64,000 nucleotides of DNA from Byssothecium circinans (GCA_010015675.1 ML976977.1:796062-860061); one strand, 5' to 3'; positions 35,739 through 48,395 are shown, counted from the stretch's first letter. Translations and numbers: made by a program. Notes: generated by a model from the sequence alone, not told the origin.

Positions 35739-36716
35739 TGGTGTCGCTTTGAATCTATATGACGTGTCTGCAAGGGCGAGTGTAGGCCGATTGAGATATA
35801 CAGTCTTGTGTTTGAAAGTCTGGATACACTTTTGCAGGATTTTTGAGCTTGAAAAGTGTCTCCAAACTTTGCACTAGTACTGCTCTATTGTAATGATAGG
35901 CTCAGTCGGCGCGAGACTCTGCTGCTTGGATACATGTTGTCTGTGGAAGCGAACTGCCAGGAAGCGGGGTATCCGTTTATCACTCCAGTGGATGGACTGA
36001 GGTACGGTACTTTGTCGACGGTCGTCGACGGGGTATGATATGGCATGGTCTGCATGTCGATTGCTAAGGTTGGAGACTTTTCGTCTGCACCCATAGCCTG
36101 CAATTAATACCCATTCTACGGATCATAATCACAACCTCAATCATCTTCTTTACGCGCAATTGATTTTTCGCCGTGATGCTTTTTGACGTTCAGCTCTTCC
36201 GCACAACCCAACATAATATCATGGCCTCGCAAGCTCTACCCAATCCAAACACTTCGCCCTCTCCCCAGCCTCAGCCTGACTCATCATCACATCCTCACCA
36301 CGGATCACACTGCACAGCACGTCGCATTAGCGCCCTACCCCCTACCCTGCACTGTTTCGCTCAGGCCCTTGCGCGGACTGAGCCGCAATTTAAGAATGGG
36401 GTGATGCGGACGGATCACGGGTGGGTTGCGTTTGCCGAGGTGGTGCTAGCCTCCTCCGTCCGGGGCCGTTGGGAGTTGGAGGGCAGTTGTGGCGTGGGCA
36501 GCACGGCGGGAATACTGGTTTTTGATGAAAGCACGATTTCTAGCTTTCGTGCAGTGCTAATCTTTTTGGTTTTAGTTTTGATGTCGATGTGCGGATTAGG
36601 CGGGTTTGGGGCTGGGGCTGATGGTTGTTTGATTGTGCTTTGATGGTACTTTGCGGCGGTGCGCTCTGTATAAAAGTAGATATGTGAGGTATTGTTCGCT
36701 CGAATTGGTGTAACGT

Positions 36717-36811
<95 letters not shown>

Positions 36812-36821
36812 NNNNNNNNNN

Positions 36822-36916
<95 letters not shown>

Positions 36917-37212
36917 TGTTGAATGTCTTGATTCCAAGGTTTTGATGGTTGAATTGCTCACTACTGTGGTGTTCGGAGCGATCCGACTCAGAGCATGGGA
37001 TACTTTAATCCTCCTGACTTCCTATTGTCTCTCCACAGCAACTCTCCGTCATCTATATGTGACATTCGTTGGGCTTTCTATTGCATATTAGGTGATGCTC
37101 AGTCCTTTGCACATACGTACGCTTCGTAAGGAGCTGGGCGGTGGTATCGTTTTCCAGCGGCCATCACATCGTAGGACTTCAGACATCCCTAGTGCCGCTT
37201 CATCTCTCCACC
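35739..37212. other. Intergenic region with trinucleotide tract and assembly gap
   Basis: 1.47 kb without a supported gene. A plus-strand frame at 36173-36643 shows a compositionally biased translation and no domain. A TATA-like tataaaag occurs at about 36670, just before the (AGT)n tract, but no gene start follows it closely. The promoter of the downstream phosphotransferase-like gene must lie in the last few hundred bases. Confidence 0.4.
36718..36916. repeat. (AGT)n microsatellite containing an assembly gap
   Basis: Perfect AGT (GTA/TAG) repeats run on both sides of ten N bases at 36812-36821. The visible repeat is about 190 bp, over 60 units. The N run marks a join whose true length is unknown, so the tract may be longer. 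Frames through it translate to homopolymers and are not genes. Confidence 0.97.
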
Positions 37213-39095
37213 ATGACCCTTCATAAAGCACCGATTCGATGCTCAGTTTGGAATCGTCTCGAGAACAGAAAAAGAGTCTTCACCCCGTCCCTTGCCCGCC
37301 GCAGCAGCGCCCTCGCCTCATCCCAGACCGGCATAGAATCGTCCGAAAACAACCACGAGTTCTTCGAGTACACATCCGGGCGATGGCTGTACGTCCGCAT
37401 CCTCAAAGATCCATTATAAACGTAATTTTAACGACATCTCCCCTCCCATGATGCAGATACAACGAACCCCTCCGCCTCTCCGAACGACGCCTGAAATTCA
37501 ACATCCCCAACCTCCTAACCGCCGCCGCCGCGTCCGTCGACAAACCCGTCGCGGACATCAAAAGCATCCGGAAATTCGCCGAGGGCGGATTTAACCGCAT
37601 CTTCGACATCTCCATGAGAGACGGCTCGTCTATCGTCGCGCGTCTGCCCTACCCGTCGACGGTACCGCGACGGTGGGCTGTAGCGAGTGAAGTCGCGACG
37701 TTGGCTTTTGTTCGCGCCCATGGAGTCCCTGCACCTCGAGTTTTAGGGTATTCATGTGGTGACGTTGCTGGTGAGGATGGTGTCGGTGCAGAGTACATCT
37801 TCATGGAAAAACTACCCGGGAAGCGTCTGGGAGATACGTGGTTCGATCTCTCCGAACAAGAAAGGCTTAAAGTACTCCTCCAAGTTGTAGAGTTGGAAAC
37901 GAAGCTATTTAACATTAATCTACCGGGTAGTGGGAGCATCTATCACGCCCGTGATCTATCTCCCGATACGCCAAGGATGGAAATAGATATCCCTGGGTCG
38001 GTGGAAGACGGGTTGTGTATCGGGCCCTACGCAGCGCTGCGATGGTGGTTCGGCGAACGGGGAGACCTTGATATCGATCGCGGTCCTCGTAAGTAGTTCC
38101 TTTGCGGAACACAATGTATTGGACTATCTAATTCTTAACAACCGTATTCCGTAGATACAGATCCGTGCCTCGTCCTTCAGGCCCCGGCCCAGAAAGAATT
38201 ATCCTGGCTCCGCGCCTACGGACGGCCCCGTTTTCCCTTCGAGAGAGCATACAGAGAAACGTTCGACTACAAGAAGCAGGATCCCGAAGAACATGTCGCG
38301 TCACTGGTAGAGTACATCCAACTCGCTCCCCATCTAGTGCCCACATCATCAAAGCTCAATCAGCCCGTTCTCCGCCATCCAGACCTCCAGCCAAACAACA
38401 TCCTCGTATCCGACGATTTAAGCATCACTGGCCTAATCGATTGGCAGCACTCCATGGTTCTCCCCGCTTTCCTGGCTGCTGGTATGCCGAACGCGTTCGA
38501 GAACTATGGTGATGAGGAGTCTATGTCGTTTATCCCGCCGCAACTCCCGCATGATCTTGAATCGATGGATACCGATGATCAGGCTAGAGTACGGGAGCAG
38601 TTTCGTCGTCGACATGTGCACTTCTTCTATCTGGGCTTCACGCAGCGCCTCAACGAACCGCATTGGCGCGCCCTGGAACATGATACAGGGCTGCTGAAGC
38701 GCCGGATATTCAACGATGCGGGGAGTCCGTGGGAAGGCTGGAATACTCCCCTTCAAATAGACATTGTCCGTGTTGCGCAGAATTGGTCACAGATTGCGTC
38801 CGCGGATCCTGATGGGACCGTCCCGACATGCCCGATTGTGCTTGGGGAGGAAGAGGTGCAAAGAAGAACCGCACTGGACGAATCGCTCCGGGAAATGGAC
38901 GAGGAATTGGAGAGGATTAACGGTTATCTTGGCGTTGCGTCCGACGGATGGACACCGAACGAATTGTTTGAGAGCGCGAAAGAGAGGGCGAGGTTAATTA
39001 AAGAGGAAGGGCTTGCTGCGGTTAGCGATGACCCTTGGTTGAGGGAAATGACGGAGCAAAATTGGCCTTTCGATGACTGGGATGAAGATGAGTGA
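37213..39095 (+). CDS. Aminoglycoside phosphotransferase-fold protein, AIM9-like (copy 1)
   Basis: Protein-kinase-like fold of the APH/choline kinase type; fungal members of this shape resemble yeast Aim9, a mitochondrial protein of unknown substrate. Exons 37213-37388, 37457-38088 and 38155-39095 give 582 residues. The N-terminal 45 residues are Arg/Ser-rich with few acids, a plausible mitochondrial presequence. FFEYTSGRWLYNEPLRLSER opens the conserved part. FAEGGFNRIF is the nucleotide-loop region. The catalytic loop reads HPDLQPNNIL, and LIDWQHS is the metal-binding DFG equivalent. An acidic C-terminal region follows. The start at 37213 has a CACC context; the frame is open further upstream. 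It is paralogous to the gene at 44780-46643 and shares an intron at the same place, after RGP in phase 1. It is not evidence of antibiotic resistance. Confidence 0.82.
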
Positions 39096-40911
39096 AGAAT
39101 TGAAAAGGTTGAGTGAGTCGCGAATATACTGTTACTGCTTTGCGAGCAGAAGTCGATCTGCCAATTATCGTAACATTACAAGGAAGGCTACTACAAATGC
39201 TGCTCGGCTTCATGAGCACGACTAAACTATAGGGGCTAAAACATGTTTGCTAGCCGATGATGGCGCCAAATGAGTCGTGTTCGAATTCGGGACTTGACCG
39301 CGATGCAAGACAAAACACTAATGGACCTCCCGTTTCTACAACCTGAACGGCTTCTCTGTTGTACCGTAGTGAGTGTACTGTACGACGTGAGGTTTCAAAG
39401 TCGACTAGATGGGCATGCGTGAAGACGGGTAATTGACACAGATGATGTTGTTCGAGAGTGAGTCAGACGAAGCATGAGAAAGATTGTGATATGCAGGCAG
39501 GATAGCCCAGGTTGTAGTATGGGACAGGGAAATTTTCAACATGCAATTTTCCCTTTTCCGATGGCGCTTAGCTGCGATGTTTTGCGCCGAAGTAGCCGTC
39601 TACGCGAAAAGGAGAGAAACAATTTAGACCAATCATACATCTAGCTCGTTGTGGGGGCTATTGATTATTTTTTTCGTCCGGGGCCGTCGTGCGCACGATG
39701 AGCCGGACCAGGGGTGCCGGGAGATTGGTGTGAAATTGGGGAGTGAGAAAGGCCAAGGATCCACGATCACAAAGCATGCTGCAAGATGAGAAATGAGAGG
39801 TGAGAGAAACGGCGGAGACGCGGGCGCTTCGGGGCTTACGGTGTGCGAGATGCCGCTTCTTGGTCTGCAGGGCGGACGGTCGGAGTTAGGGGTGGGAAGG
39901 ACGGATTGGCTGTGAGCACTGCTTACAAGCTGTGCCGCTGAGTTCTGAGGTGTGGAGTTGGAGGCAGAGAAAGTGTTTGAACTGTGTTTGAACGGCTGCA
40001 GGTGAATGGCGATGGCGAAATGTTTCGTGTGTGACTAACAGGCGCTGGCGTGAGACATGCACCAACATGGCACCGAGGCGACGACGACGACGACCGACGT
40101 TTGTTGTGCCTTGCTAGTAGTGGTGGTAGTGATGGTGAAGTTGCTGCGGCGAGGCTGACCTTTCGCATTCGCTCCACGATACGTGGATACGGGGCTCGGC
40201 CACTGGGTTCTTGCGAGATCCGTGCAAATGAAGCCATAGTTGGAGTGACAAAGCATCCTGATGTCATGCCCGCTAAGAAGCCTAGAGATGCAGAAGAGTG
40301 AACTGGGCCAGACAATTGGCGCTGGGAGGGTCTTGATGATGCAGTGGACTAGCCGTCGAGCCAATGCGCGGATAATGCTCCAGTGCTGTGACTCACGCGA
40401 GCCTGACACTGCATGCAATGCGCTGCATGGTGTTGAGGCGGACGAGTGGTGAAGATAACGGTCGCTTGCGCTTTCATGACGCAGCCGCGCGCGCAAGACA
40501 ATGACCACGGCCGTCTACAGTATGATAGTATGACTATGATCTCAACAGAAAAGAGCAAAAAGACAGCAGCGTCGCATTTCCGACTTCCGATTTCCGACTA
40601 TGGATTCCTCACTGCTCGTCACGGCGATCCTTGCGAAGCCTAATTTCTGATCCCGGCACGCCTGACAAGCCCCAGCCCCAGCCCAAGCCAAGCCGACCAG
40701 CGACAGAGCAGAGACATTGATATTCCGCCGCCTTCCGCATCTCCTCCTCTATCTTGACTCTCTCTCCCCACCGCGAAGGCTTGCTGGCCCTCCCACCCGA
40801 CAGCCCTCCCCGCCTGAGCCCAGCAGCCCGGCCAGCCTGTGTTCCACGCCCAGTACGACTCGATTGCCGCCAGCAGCGGAAGCCCCCGTGCTCCACCGTG
40901 CTCCCCGTACC
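39096..40911. other. Intergenic, 1.8 kb upstream of AUR1
   Basis: No supported gene. Several short minus-strand frames between 39.9 and 40.6 kb have biased composition (Ser, His, Thr) and no domain. The last 250 bp before AUR1 are C-rich and CT-rich like a 5' leader. Confidence 0.45.
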
Positions 40912-42360
40912 ATGACGAACAAGAGCTATCTCGCCTTCCTCGAGGAACCTGCAGACCTCATGTCGCGAACAAAGCTGCCGGGCCTCTCGGCGCTGCCCGC
41001 CTTCATCCCGCACCGCGTCCGCAGAAAATGGAGGGCCACGCGCTCGCGCATACGCAGCCGCCAGTCGCCCACGTCATCCATCGCCGGCCTCGAGACGTCC
41101 TTCTCGCCCGCCGACACGCTGCGCTCGCTGCGGACGCACCCGTGGTCAATATACGACGCCCAGTACCTGTTTCTGGCCATTGTCGCCATCTTCTCCCTCT
41201 GCGTCTCCGAGGCCCCGGGCCCCTTTGCAAAGACCTTTGCCGCTGCGGCACTCATGGCCGGCTTGATCCTCCCCATATCCCGACAGTTCCTCCTCCCATT
41301 CCTCCCGGCTCTCACCTGGTTGTACCTATTCTCTAGTTGCAAGTACGTACTGCCTGCACATCACCCTGGCATGAACGAAGACCACGCATTCTGACTGCGC
41401 TCTAGATATATTCCTGCAGAATACAGACCCTCCATCTCCGTCCGCGTCCTCCCGGCCCTCGAGAATATCCTCTACGGCGCAAACCTAAGCAACATACTCT
41501 CCGCACACAAGCACGTTGTCTTGGATGTCTTGGCTTGGCTGCCATACGGTCTGATGCACTATGTGTCGCCCGTAATTGTCAGCGCCTGCATGTTCATCTG
41601 GGGCCCGCCCGGCACCCTCCCCATCTGGGCGCGTGCTTTCGGCTACATGAACGTCACCGCCGTCATTATCCAGATCATCTTCCCCTGCGCTCCCCCGTGG
41701 TACGAGAACAACTACGGCTTGGCACCTGCCACCTACGCAGTCAAGGGCGATGCCGCGGGACTAAAAGCGATAGACAAGCTACTCGGCGTTGATCTCTATA
41801 CCTCTACCTTCCTCGCTTCCCCTATGGTTTTTGGCGCTTTCCCGTCACTGCACTCTGGCTGGGCAACACTCGAGACACTGTTTATGGGACACTGCTTCCC
41901 TAAGCTGTTCCCAGTGTACGTTTTCTACACCATGTGGCTCTGGTGGTCGACCATGTACTTTTCTCACCACTACGCTGTCGATCTAGTTGCGGGCAGCTTG
42001 CGTAAGTCGTCCCGCCTCCCATCTATGTGCGCACAGTGACTAATTATCTCAGTTGCTGGAATTGCCTACTTCTGGTCTCGCGGCAAGTTCCTTCCTCGCG
42101 TACAGCCCGACAAAGAGTTCCGCTGGGACTACGACTTTGTTGAGATCGGCGATCCCCAGGATGCTGCTGGCTACAGCATGCTCGACATCTACGAAGAATT
42201 CCACCCGCATTCGGACTCGGATGATTGGGCGAGCGGCTCTTCCTCTTCATACTCAACTGGCGGCCGAAGTCCCTCCGCGGGCTCCCGCTCCCCCATCGAC
42301 GATGCGCAAAGCCTATGGGACGGCGAAACCGTTGGATCCGACAACGAACACCCCCGGTAG
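40912..42360 (+). CDS. AUR1: Inositol phosphorylceramide synthase catalytic subunit
   Basis: Golgi membrane enzyme that transfers inositol phosphate from phosphatidylinositol to ceramide; essential in yeast and the target of aureobasidin A. Exons 40912-41342, 41406-42001 and 42053-42360 give 444 residues (yeast Aur1 has 401). The match to yeast is clear: LEN/ILYG..LS.IL, LDVLAWLPYGLMHY, WGPPGTLPIWARAFGYMN and IDKLLGVDLYTSTF. PAP2-type active-site residues are present: His293 in GAFPSLHSG, and His332 with Asp336 in SHHYAVDLVAG. About six membrane spans fit the family. The N terminus (about 75 residues before the first span) is longer than in yeast, and the tail is Ser/Asp-rich. Tyr196 stands where yeast has Phe158. 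No defect is seen. Confidence 0.95.
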
Positions 42361-44779
42361 CCGAAAAGCAAAGCTGGATACCGTTTCCCAAGCACATCGG
42401 CAACGGCCTATGACGACCTCATGCATTAAAAAGGAGTTTTTTTTATACATATTTTGAGCATTTTCAGCGCTGCAAGCACTTCTACTTCTTCTTCATCCCC
42501 TATCCATACATTATCTCCATGGACCTTTTTCTTCCTACCGGCATAGAACAGAGCGTTGACTCGGACATGCATTTCTTTTTCTTCTGGCAGGGGTCCCACA
42601 CAACGTTTTCTTTTCCTTTCCTAGTTGTGGGGCCCAGGGTGGTTTTCTCTTTTATATACTACTACGATTCGGATTGATACCCTGTCGGTCGCTTCTAGGC
42701 TTTTTTTGAGAGAGGGAAAAAGTACCCATTGTACTATTACGTTCGCTGCATGCACCGGCCGCGCTTTCTTGTATTTGTTCAGCGGCTGTGTGTCTTTTTT
42801 TTGGCGAGAGAAAGGGGGGAAAGAAGTGTACGATGAATGGATTGATTGTTTTGAGGTCAGGAACGGAAAGGGAAGGGAAGGATGGATTGGGAATTGCATT
42901 ACTCAAGCGCTGCCTGATGGAATTCCATGGAGAAGAGGAAATGGGAATGGGAATGGCATGCCGCTGCAGATAATTATTATTAGTGTAATGCTTAATGGAC
43001 GATGTTGAAAGGATACGGAGAGAAGAGTCTTGGTTCTTTTATGTGACTGAAGTTTGATGTGAGGTCTGCAGACACAGGGATGGGAAGTGCGAGCGAGGAC
43101 TCGAGCGAGGAATGTTTCGGTGAGCTGAAGTGAGCTGAGCTGGGCTAACTGAGGTGAGGTGATGTGGTGCAGGTAAGACGGCCCCGGATTACCACGTACT
43201 GTCTGTCCGTGTGCACTGTGATGTGAAAAGAAAGCGCGCGCAGACTTTCGATTCTCGAGGTGCGGTCATGGATTGGTGTAGCAAGCAGGGTTTATGCTTG
43301 AGCGATTTGGGATCGGTGAGCGTGGACAGCGAAGCAGTGCGGCGACCGTGGCGGTGGTATCTCTGCTCGTTCGGATGTTGTAATGGGTTTTAAGTGTAGG
43401 GTGATGCTAGTGTGTAGTTGAGCCTGTGCGGGATTTTTTCTGGTTTTGTGGTTTCGAAGGGGATTGGGATTGGCGGTGTACCGTATCCGGAAAGAAGAGA
43501 GAGAAAGAAGTGTTGGATTTTGCTAGGTACGATATCGGAGTTTAGGGTAGATGGTATAGGGAGGAGAGGTGGTGTATTATGGCTTCATGCAAAGATGGGT
43601 TGGCAGGGTGGGGGGTCACTGAAGGAAAAGAAGGAAGGAGGATGGTGGTGGTGGTGATCGTGGTGATCGTGATCGTTAAGGTGGTGATGATGACGAGCAT
43701 GCTCAGCGGGAAAGCTTTTCGCTACTCTGGAAGATCCCTAACATATGCGTTTGGGAAACATCGTGTGGCTGGGTTTTTACGATATACGTTCTCGCTCAGC
43801 AAGCGGACCAACGAACAGCACATGATTTTTCACGATAGTGTCTTTTCGTAGTCTAATTGTGTGGAGGAGAGAGACGGGGGGGTTTAGGAGGAGGCTTTAT
43901 AGTGGGGTCTTTGGGTTTCTTTGGAGGGAGGGGAGGATGGTTGAAGCGCAATTGGGCAGTATCTTGGGGTTTTGAGGGGTGGGGGGGGGGGGGGGGGGGG
44001 GTGGATTAGATCTCATGAATATCATAAGTTTATGGAACCACAAGTCGCGATAGGTTAGAGGCTGATCAAACCAGATCTTCTCAATATTATTGAAGTTCTG
44101 GCAAAGTGAGGTAGAAAAGTGAAAACATGGTGGTGCCGATGCTGTGCGTTTGTAGTTGAGGACGATGATTGGTATTCTTTATTTTTGATCAGCAGTAGTT
44201 ATATGTAGCTTCGTCATTTTGCTACAGTTGCAGTGGAGGAAAAGAAAGAACATAGGGCGTTTATGTACCTTTGATAAAAACATTGTGTCCTGATTCTTTC
44301 ACCATCTTGCCCAAGGTAAGATGCAATACTTTCATAATAGTACATACAAAGTTTTTGAGATTCTATTTGAGTGACTTATGTCTCATGCGCAATAGTCTGC
44401 TACATTCTACTATTCTATGGAAGGCAATATAAATTAGAGAAACATCCTGCCGCTTCAGTACCCAAAAGTTGCATACGGTGAGCTGTATAATCCGGAGAAA
44501 CAGAAGAAATTACCATGTAAAGGTTATAAGACCGAGATCTAGTTCAAGTACTTTTATTAGTCAAAAAATAAGGTTCCTTTAAGGAGAACTGTATTTGTTT
44601 GAAGACAGAGATTATTCTCTTATATAAAATACTGCTACCTGCATGTAGAGTCCGTGCGGCAGTCGCAAAACATTTGCGCCGCAATCTCCCATTCCACGTG
44701 CCTTTCTCATCTCCAACCGCGCACGCCCACTCTCGAATTCCCTGCTCTTTGTTATGTTCATCTCTTCCCTTCTGCTGTC
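42361..44779. other. 2.4 kb intergenic region with low-complexity tracts
   Basis: No supported gene. The first 500 bp read as AUR1 3' UTR. From about 43.4 to 43.9 kb the plus strand is purine-rich with GGTGGT and GATCGTG runs. A G-only run occupies 43981-44001. From about 44.0 to 44.6 kb the sequence becomes AT-rich. Open frames here are short and compositionally biased. Confidence 0.45.
43981..44001. repeat. Poly-G run
   Basis: Twenty-one consecutive G residues follow a purine-rich stretch. Such runs are length-unstable and error-prone in sequencing. Not within a gene. Confidence 0.95.
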
Positions 44780-46643
44780 ATGTTAGGGCAGCTCCGACGG
44801 CTGTTTCGACCAGCACGCGCAGGGAGCGCCCTTCATACAGCTGCCTCGGCGGGAGCGAATAAACGACTCCGAGATTGTAGGGACAAGCATCTCTCAGCTA
44901 AATAATAAAGCTGACTTCCGTACTTATAGCGACGGATCCATATCTCTACACTACCGGGCGCTGGCTAAATCATGACGAGCTCCATCGCGACGCACGTCAA
45001 GTGAAATTCGATTTCGCCGCACTCTGTGCCAAGGCTGTGAAGGTATGCACCGGTGCGACAAAAGTAGTTCAATACGAGAAAAAAGAGGGAGGTTTCAACA
45101 GAGTCTTCCTTCTGCGTTTAGACAATGGAGCTCGCGTTGTCGCCAGAGTGCCCTATCGAATTGCTAGCCCGCGAAGATTAACCACGAACTCCGAAGTAGC
45201 GACAATGGCTTACGGTATATCAGAAAGCGCATGAATTTGCTGAGTCTTGACTTACACCCTTCAGTCCGATCATTCACAAAGATACCCGTGCCTCAAGTTC
45301 TTGACTGGAGTGACGACGAAACCTCCATCGGCACGGAATATATAATCATGGAACATGCCCCTGGTGTGCAGCTGCATGACAGGTGGGCTTTCATGTCTCC
45401 TCACCAACATATGTTATGCGTGAAGAACGTAACTTTCATGATGACCGAGATGGCAAAACTTCCATTTCCAGTATACGGAAGTTTGTACTTTGCCGACGCG
45501 CCGATCGATCCGAAATTAAAGTCCGACTTTGCTGAAGGTTTCTGCATCGGACCTCACTGCGGAACTCAATACTGGGACTGCAATGCCGGTGAGGCCAGGT
45601 ACTATGAAGAAAGGCCTCCTAATAGAGGGCCATGTAAGTCGCACCACTTCTGCGTACCTCTGATCTTATGCTGGGAAGGTGCTCACTAATCATCGTTAGG
45701 GGCTGACCTCCAATCATACTGCTCTGGCTTGATTGACGCCGGCTTTTCACGCATTCCAAAGGTTGCTGATCCGCGGACAGAGCTCTCATATCGCGGCTCT
45801 GTTCAAGAGCATCTCCGTCTGCTAGACATTAGCAACAAAGTCATTCGGGAGTTGACTCAGACTCCGATCATCCAAAACGTGGCCGGTCCAACGTTGCTTC
45901 ACCCCGATGTTCACAAAAGAAACATTTATGTCTCCGAGGAAGACCCTTCCTGCGTTACCGCGATCATCGACTGGCAATCTACCAGCATCGAACCAGCATT
46001 TGTCTACGCAAGTGAGACGCCTGATCTAGCTGAGGTTTCTACTGCCGACATCCCAATCTTGGAAAATCTGATGTCATTGCAGGGTGGGCCATCAGATCCG
46101 GATCCTTCCAAGGTAGCACTAATGGAAAGTCCCGAAGAAGAGGCAGCAAGGATGAGACATGAGAAAGACGTATTAACATGCCGGAAAACCTTCGAGGTTA
46201 TACTCCAAGGATACGTGCGGAAACTCCACGATGCAAGGGCCATGGATCAAACATTGCTCAGGCCTATTCGATACTGCGATGCGTCCTGGAGAGATGGTGC
46301 GGCAGCCTTGCGTCAGGAACTGATTGACATCTCACAACGCTGGGCCGCGCTTGGTCTTCCTGGTCGTTGTCCGTACCAACCGACACCAGAGGAGCTTTCC
46401 GAGCACACCAAGCAGTACGAAGATTTTGAAACTGTCCAGCAGCTGAAGTTGTTCCTCAAGCGCGCGCTGGAAGCGGAGTCGGATGGGTGGGTTCCGGTGG
46501 AGAAGTGGGATGCGGCGAGGGAGGAGAATGCGAGATTGTTTGGACAGTGGATGGAGAGTGTTAGGGAGTCTGGGGGTGGTGAGGATCGTGCTAGAGCTCT
46601 TTGGCCGTTTGGCGAGGTTGGGGCTTTGGAAGAAGTGGTATGA
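44780..46643 (+). CDS. Aminoglycoside phosphotransferase-fold protein, AIM9-like (copy 2)
   Basis: Exons 44780-44876, 44930-45214, 45265-45633 and 45700-46643 give 564 residues. The first 35 residues (MLGQLRRLFRPARAGSALHT and on) lack acids and are Arg-rich, a good mitochondrial presequence. The conserved part begins YLYTTGRWLNHDELHRDARQ. GGFNRVFLLRLDNGARVVAR is the nucleotide-loop region, EYIIMEHAPGVQL the hinge region, HPDVHKRNIYV the catalytic loop with its Asp, and AIIDWQST the metal-binding site. Substrate unknown; yeast Aim9 relatives affect mitochondrial inheritance. It is a paralogue of the gene at 37213-39095: the same motif order, and an intron at the same spot after the RGP motif, phase 1. 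This copy has an extra intron before VRSFTKIPVPQVLDW. AUR1 lies between the two. Confidence 0.85.
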
Positions 46644-47529
46644 GCGCTTTAGAGAGTGTAATATGATTGTTTGAAAAAGAAGGACGGTGGGGGGTGTACA
46701 TGGATGAGGGGATGCTTGGATAGCATCTACCAATGTAGAATTATATGTACGAGATCTCTTAGAGATCTTGACAACGCTATATTATTCTACCGAGGGGGTT
46801 GGAGTACGTTATGCGAATCTAGGTTTCCAGGTGCATGGACAGATATCCACATCTGTATGCGTGTGTTTCACTAGATACTACACGATGTCAAATCCACGTA
46901 ATGAAATAACTTGAGGGGCTAGGCAGCAAGATCTCAACCCACAAATGCTCACTCATGGAATCTACAAGCTCAAAATCCTCTGTGAAAGGGCTGTTGTTAG
47001 TTACCTCCTATTTGAGGGGGAAAATACAACAACCGAACTGCAAGATCTGATATGGAAGAAAAGCGATTTGCGAAAACAAGACCTTTCCGAGATGCGATAT
47101 GCGAGATGCGAGAAACGAATCCTGCCAAGCCATAACCACACATAATCTCCGCCGTTATCCAAGAACAATTCAGCCTCAAGATACTCTAAGAGAAGAACGA
47201 CGTCTTTCGTTAATGGGTATCCTGGTGCGGCTGAACTCTTGCGCCCCGCTAGCTTACGTTCAAGCGTACATGAATCGACTAAAGAGGACAAGCGTGCATT
47301 TGTTGTAGGTTGGCGCAGTAGAAGCATTCCAAATATCTACACATAACCAAGAGAGATGGGTGCACAGTCCTACCTGGACAAAAAAAAGTATAAAGGGGGA
47401 CGTAAAGAAGCCAGTCCTCAATCACCAACACAGTTTAACATCGCCTTAGCATCGTCTCCTCTTCCTTCACCCTCTCATTTCAAACCATCAACTCCACAAA
47501 GCAATAAATACTTCAAACAACCCATCATC
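46644..47529. promoter_or_regulatory. Intergenic region with cupin-gene promoter
   Basis: 886 bp without a supported gene. Near the downstream gene the sequence turns C- and A-rich, typical of a fungal leader. A TATA-like element is listed separately. Frames at 47001-47327 show no family signal. Confidence 0.45.
47389..47394 (+). promoter_or_regulatory. TATA-box-like element upstream of the cupin gene
   Basis: TATAAA preceded by a run of A and followed by GGGGGA lies 136 bp before the ATG at 47530. Position and sequence fit a core promoter; no transcript start is known. Confidence 0.4.
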
Positions 47530-48395
47530 ATGCACCTCCAACTCCTCAACGCCATCCTGGCCGTCCTAGCCATCAAAACCACAACCGCCCTCCCTCAGCA
47601 GCCATCCTCCCCGCGCGCCACGCCCCCTCTCTCCAACGACCAACTCATCGCCGCCCTAAAAACCGACGCAACCACCAGCAAGCAACTCCAACGCCTCGTC
47701 ACCTCCAACAGCGACACCCTCCTCCCACCCGCCGACCTCGCCGCAGCCACAGTCTTCGACTTCAACAAGAACAAATTTCCAGTCCCAGGGGGTCGGGGTT
47801 CTGCTTCCAGTGTAAGTCTCCAAATACCCTTGCCACTGAACATCGCATCCTCACCTCTTCCTGTCCATCTTTACCATTCATCATCTAACAAGAAATCCCT
47901 TCCTCCATACAGGCAACACTAGAAAACTTCCCGCTCCTCCTCAACTCCGGCCTCACGACAACAGTCGGCACAATCGGCCCCTGCGGCTTCGTAATCCCAC
48001 ACGTGCACCCGCGCGCAAACGAATTCTTCCTCCTCGTCGAAGGCGAAGTCTTCTTCGGCACTCAGCTCGAGCTCGGCGTCATCAAGCCCAACGCCTCCTC
48101 TGGCCTCCAACCGCCAGTCACGGGCACTCTGAACAAGATGACGGCGACTTTGTTTCCTCAGGGAAGTATCCATTATCAAGTTAATAACGCGACGGATTGT
48201 GGGGAGGCGACGATTGTGGTCACGTTGAGTAGTGAGGATCCGGGGACGAATCAGATTTTGTTGCAGGGAGGAGGGACGGCGGGAGGGAATGGGAATGGGA
48301 CGGCGGTGGATGGGTTGGATGGGTTGAGGGGGTTGCTGCCTGCGGTGATTGTGGAGGCTGTTGATGAGTGTCTTGCGCGTTGTGGCGGGAAGTAA
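47530..48395 (+). CDS. Secreted cupin-domain protein (germin/spherulin-like)
   Basis: Exons 47530-47811 and 47913-48395 give 254 residues. A signal peptide is clear: MHLQLLNAILAVLAIKTTTA, with cleavage probably near TALP. The cupin fold carries motif 1 with His124, His126 and Glu131 (PHVHPRANEFFLLVEGEVFFG) and motif 2 with His181 (FPQGSIHYQVNNA), the four usual metal ligands of germin-like proteins. This suggests Mn or another divalent metal and possibly oxalate-oxidase, superoxide-dismutase-like or storage roles; none can be chosen from sequence. The C terminus has a Gly/Asn-rich linker and a short helix with two cysteines (DECLARCGGK). The upstream frame is open from 47356, but the ATG at 47530 is preferred because it begins the signal peptide. 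Confidence 0.87.

Noticed and set aside
36692..36961. Frames across the AGT tract coding for poly-Val, poly-Ser, poly-Thr and poly-Tyr
   Set aside because: They are products of the microsatellite and contain the N gap.
37213..39095. Antibiotic-resistance gene
   Set aside because: The APH fold here is the long eukaryotic AIM9-like form with a mitochondrial-type N terminus; no resistance role is indicated.
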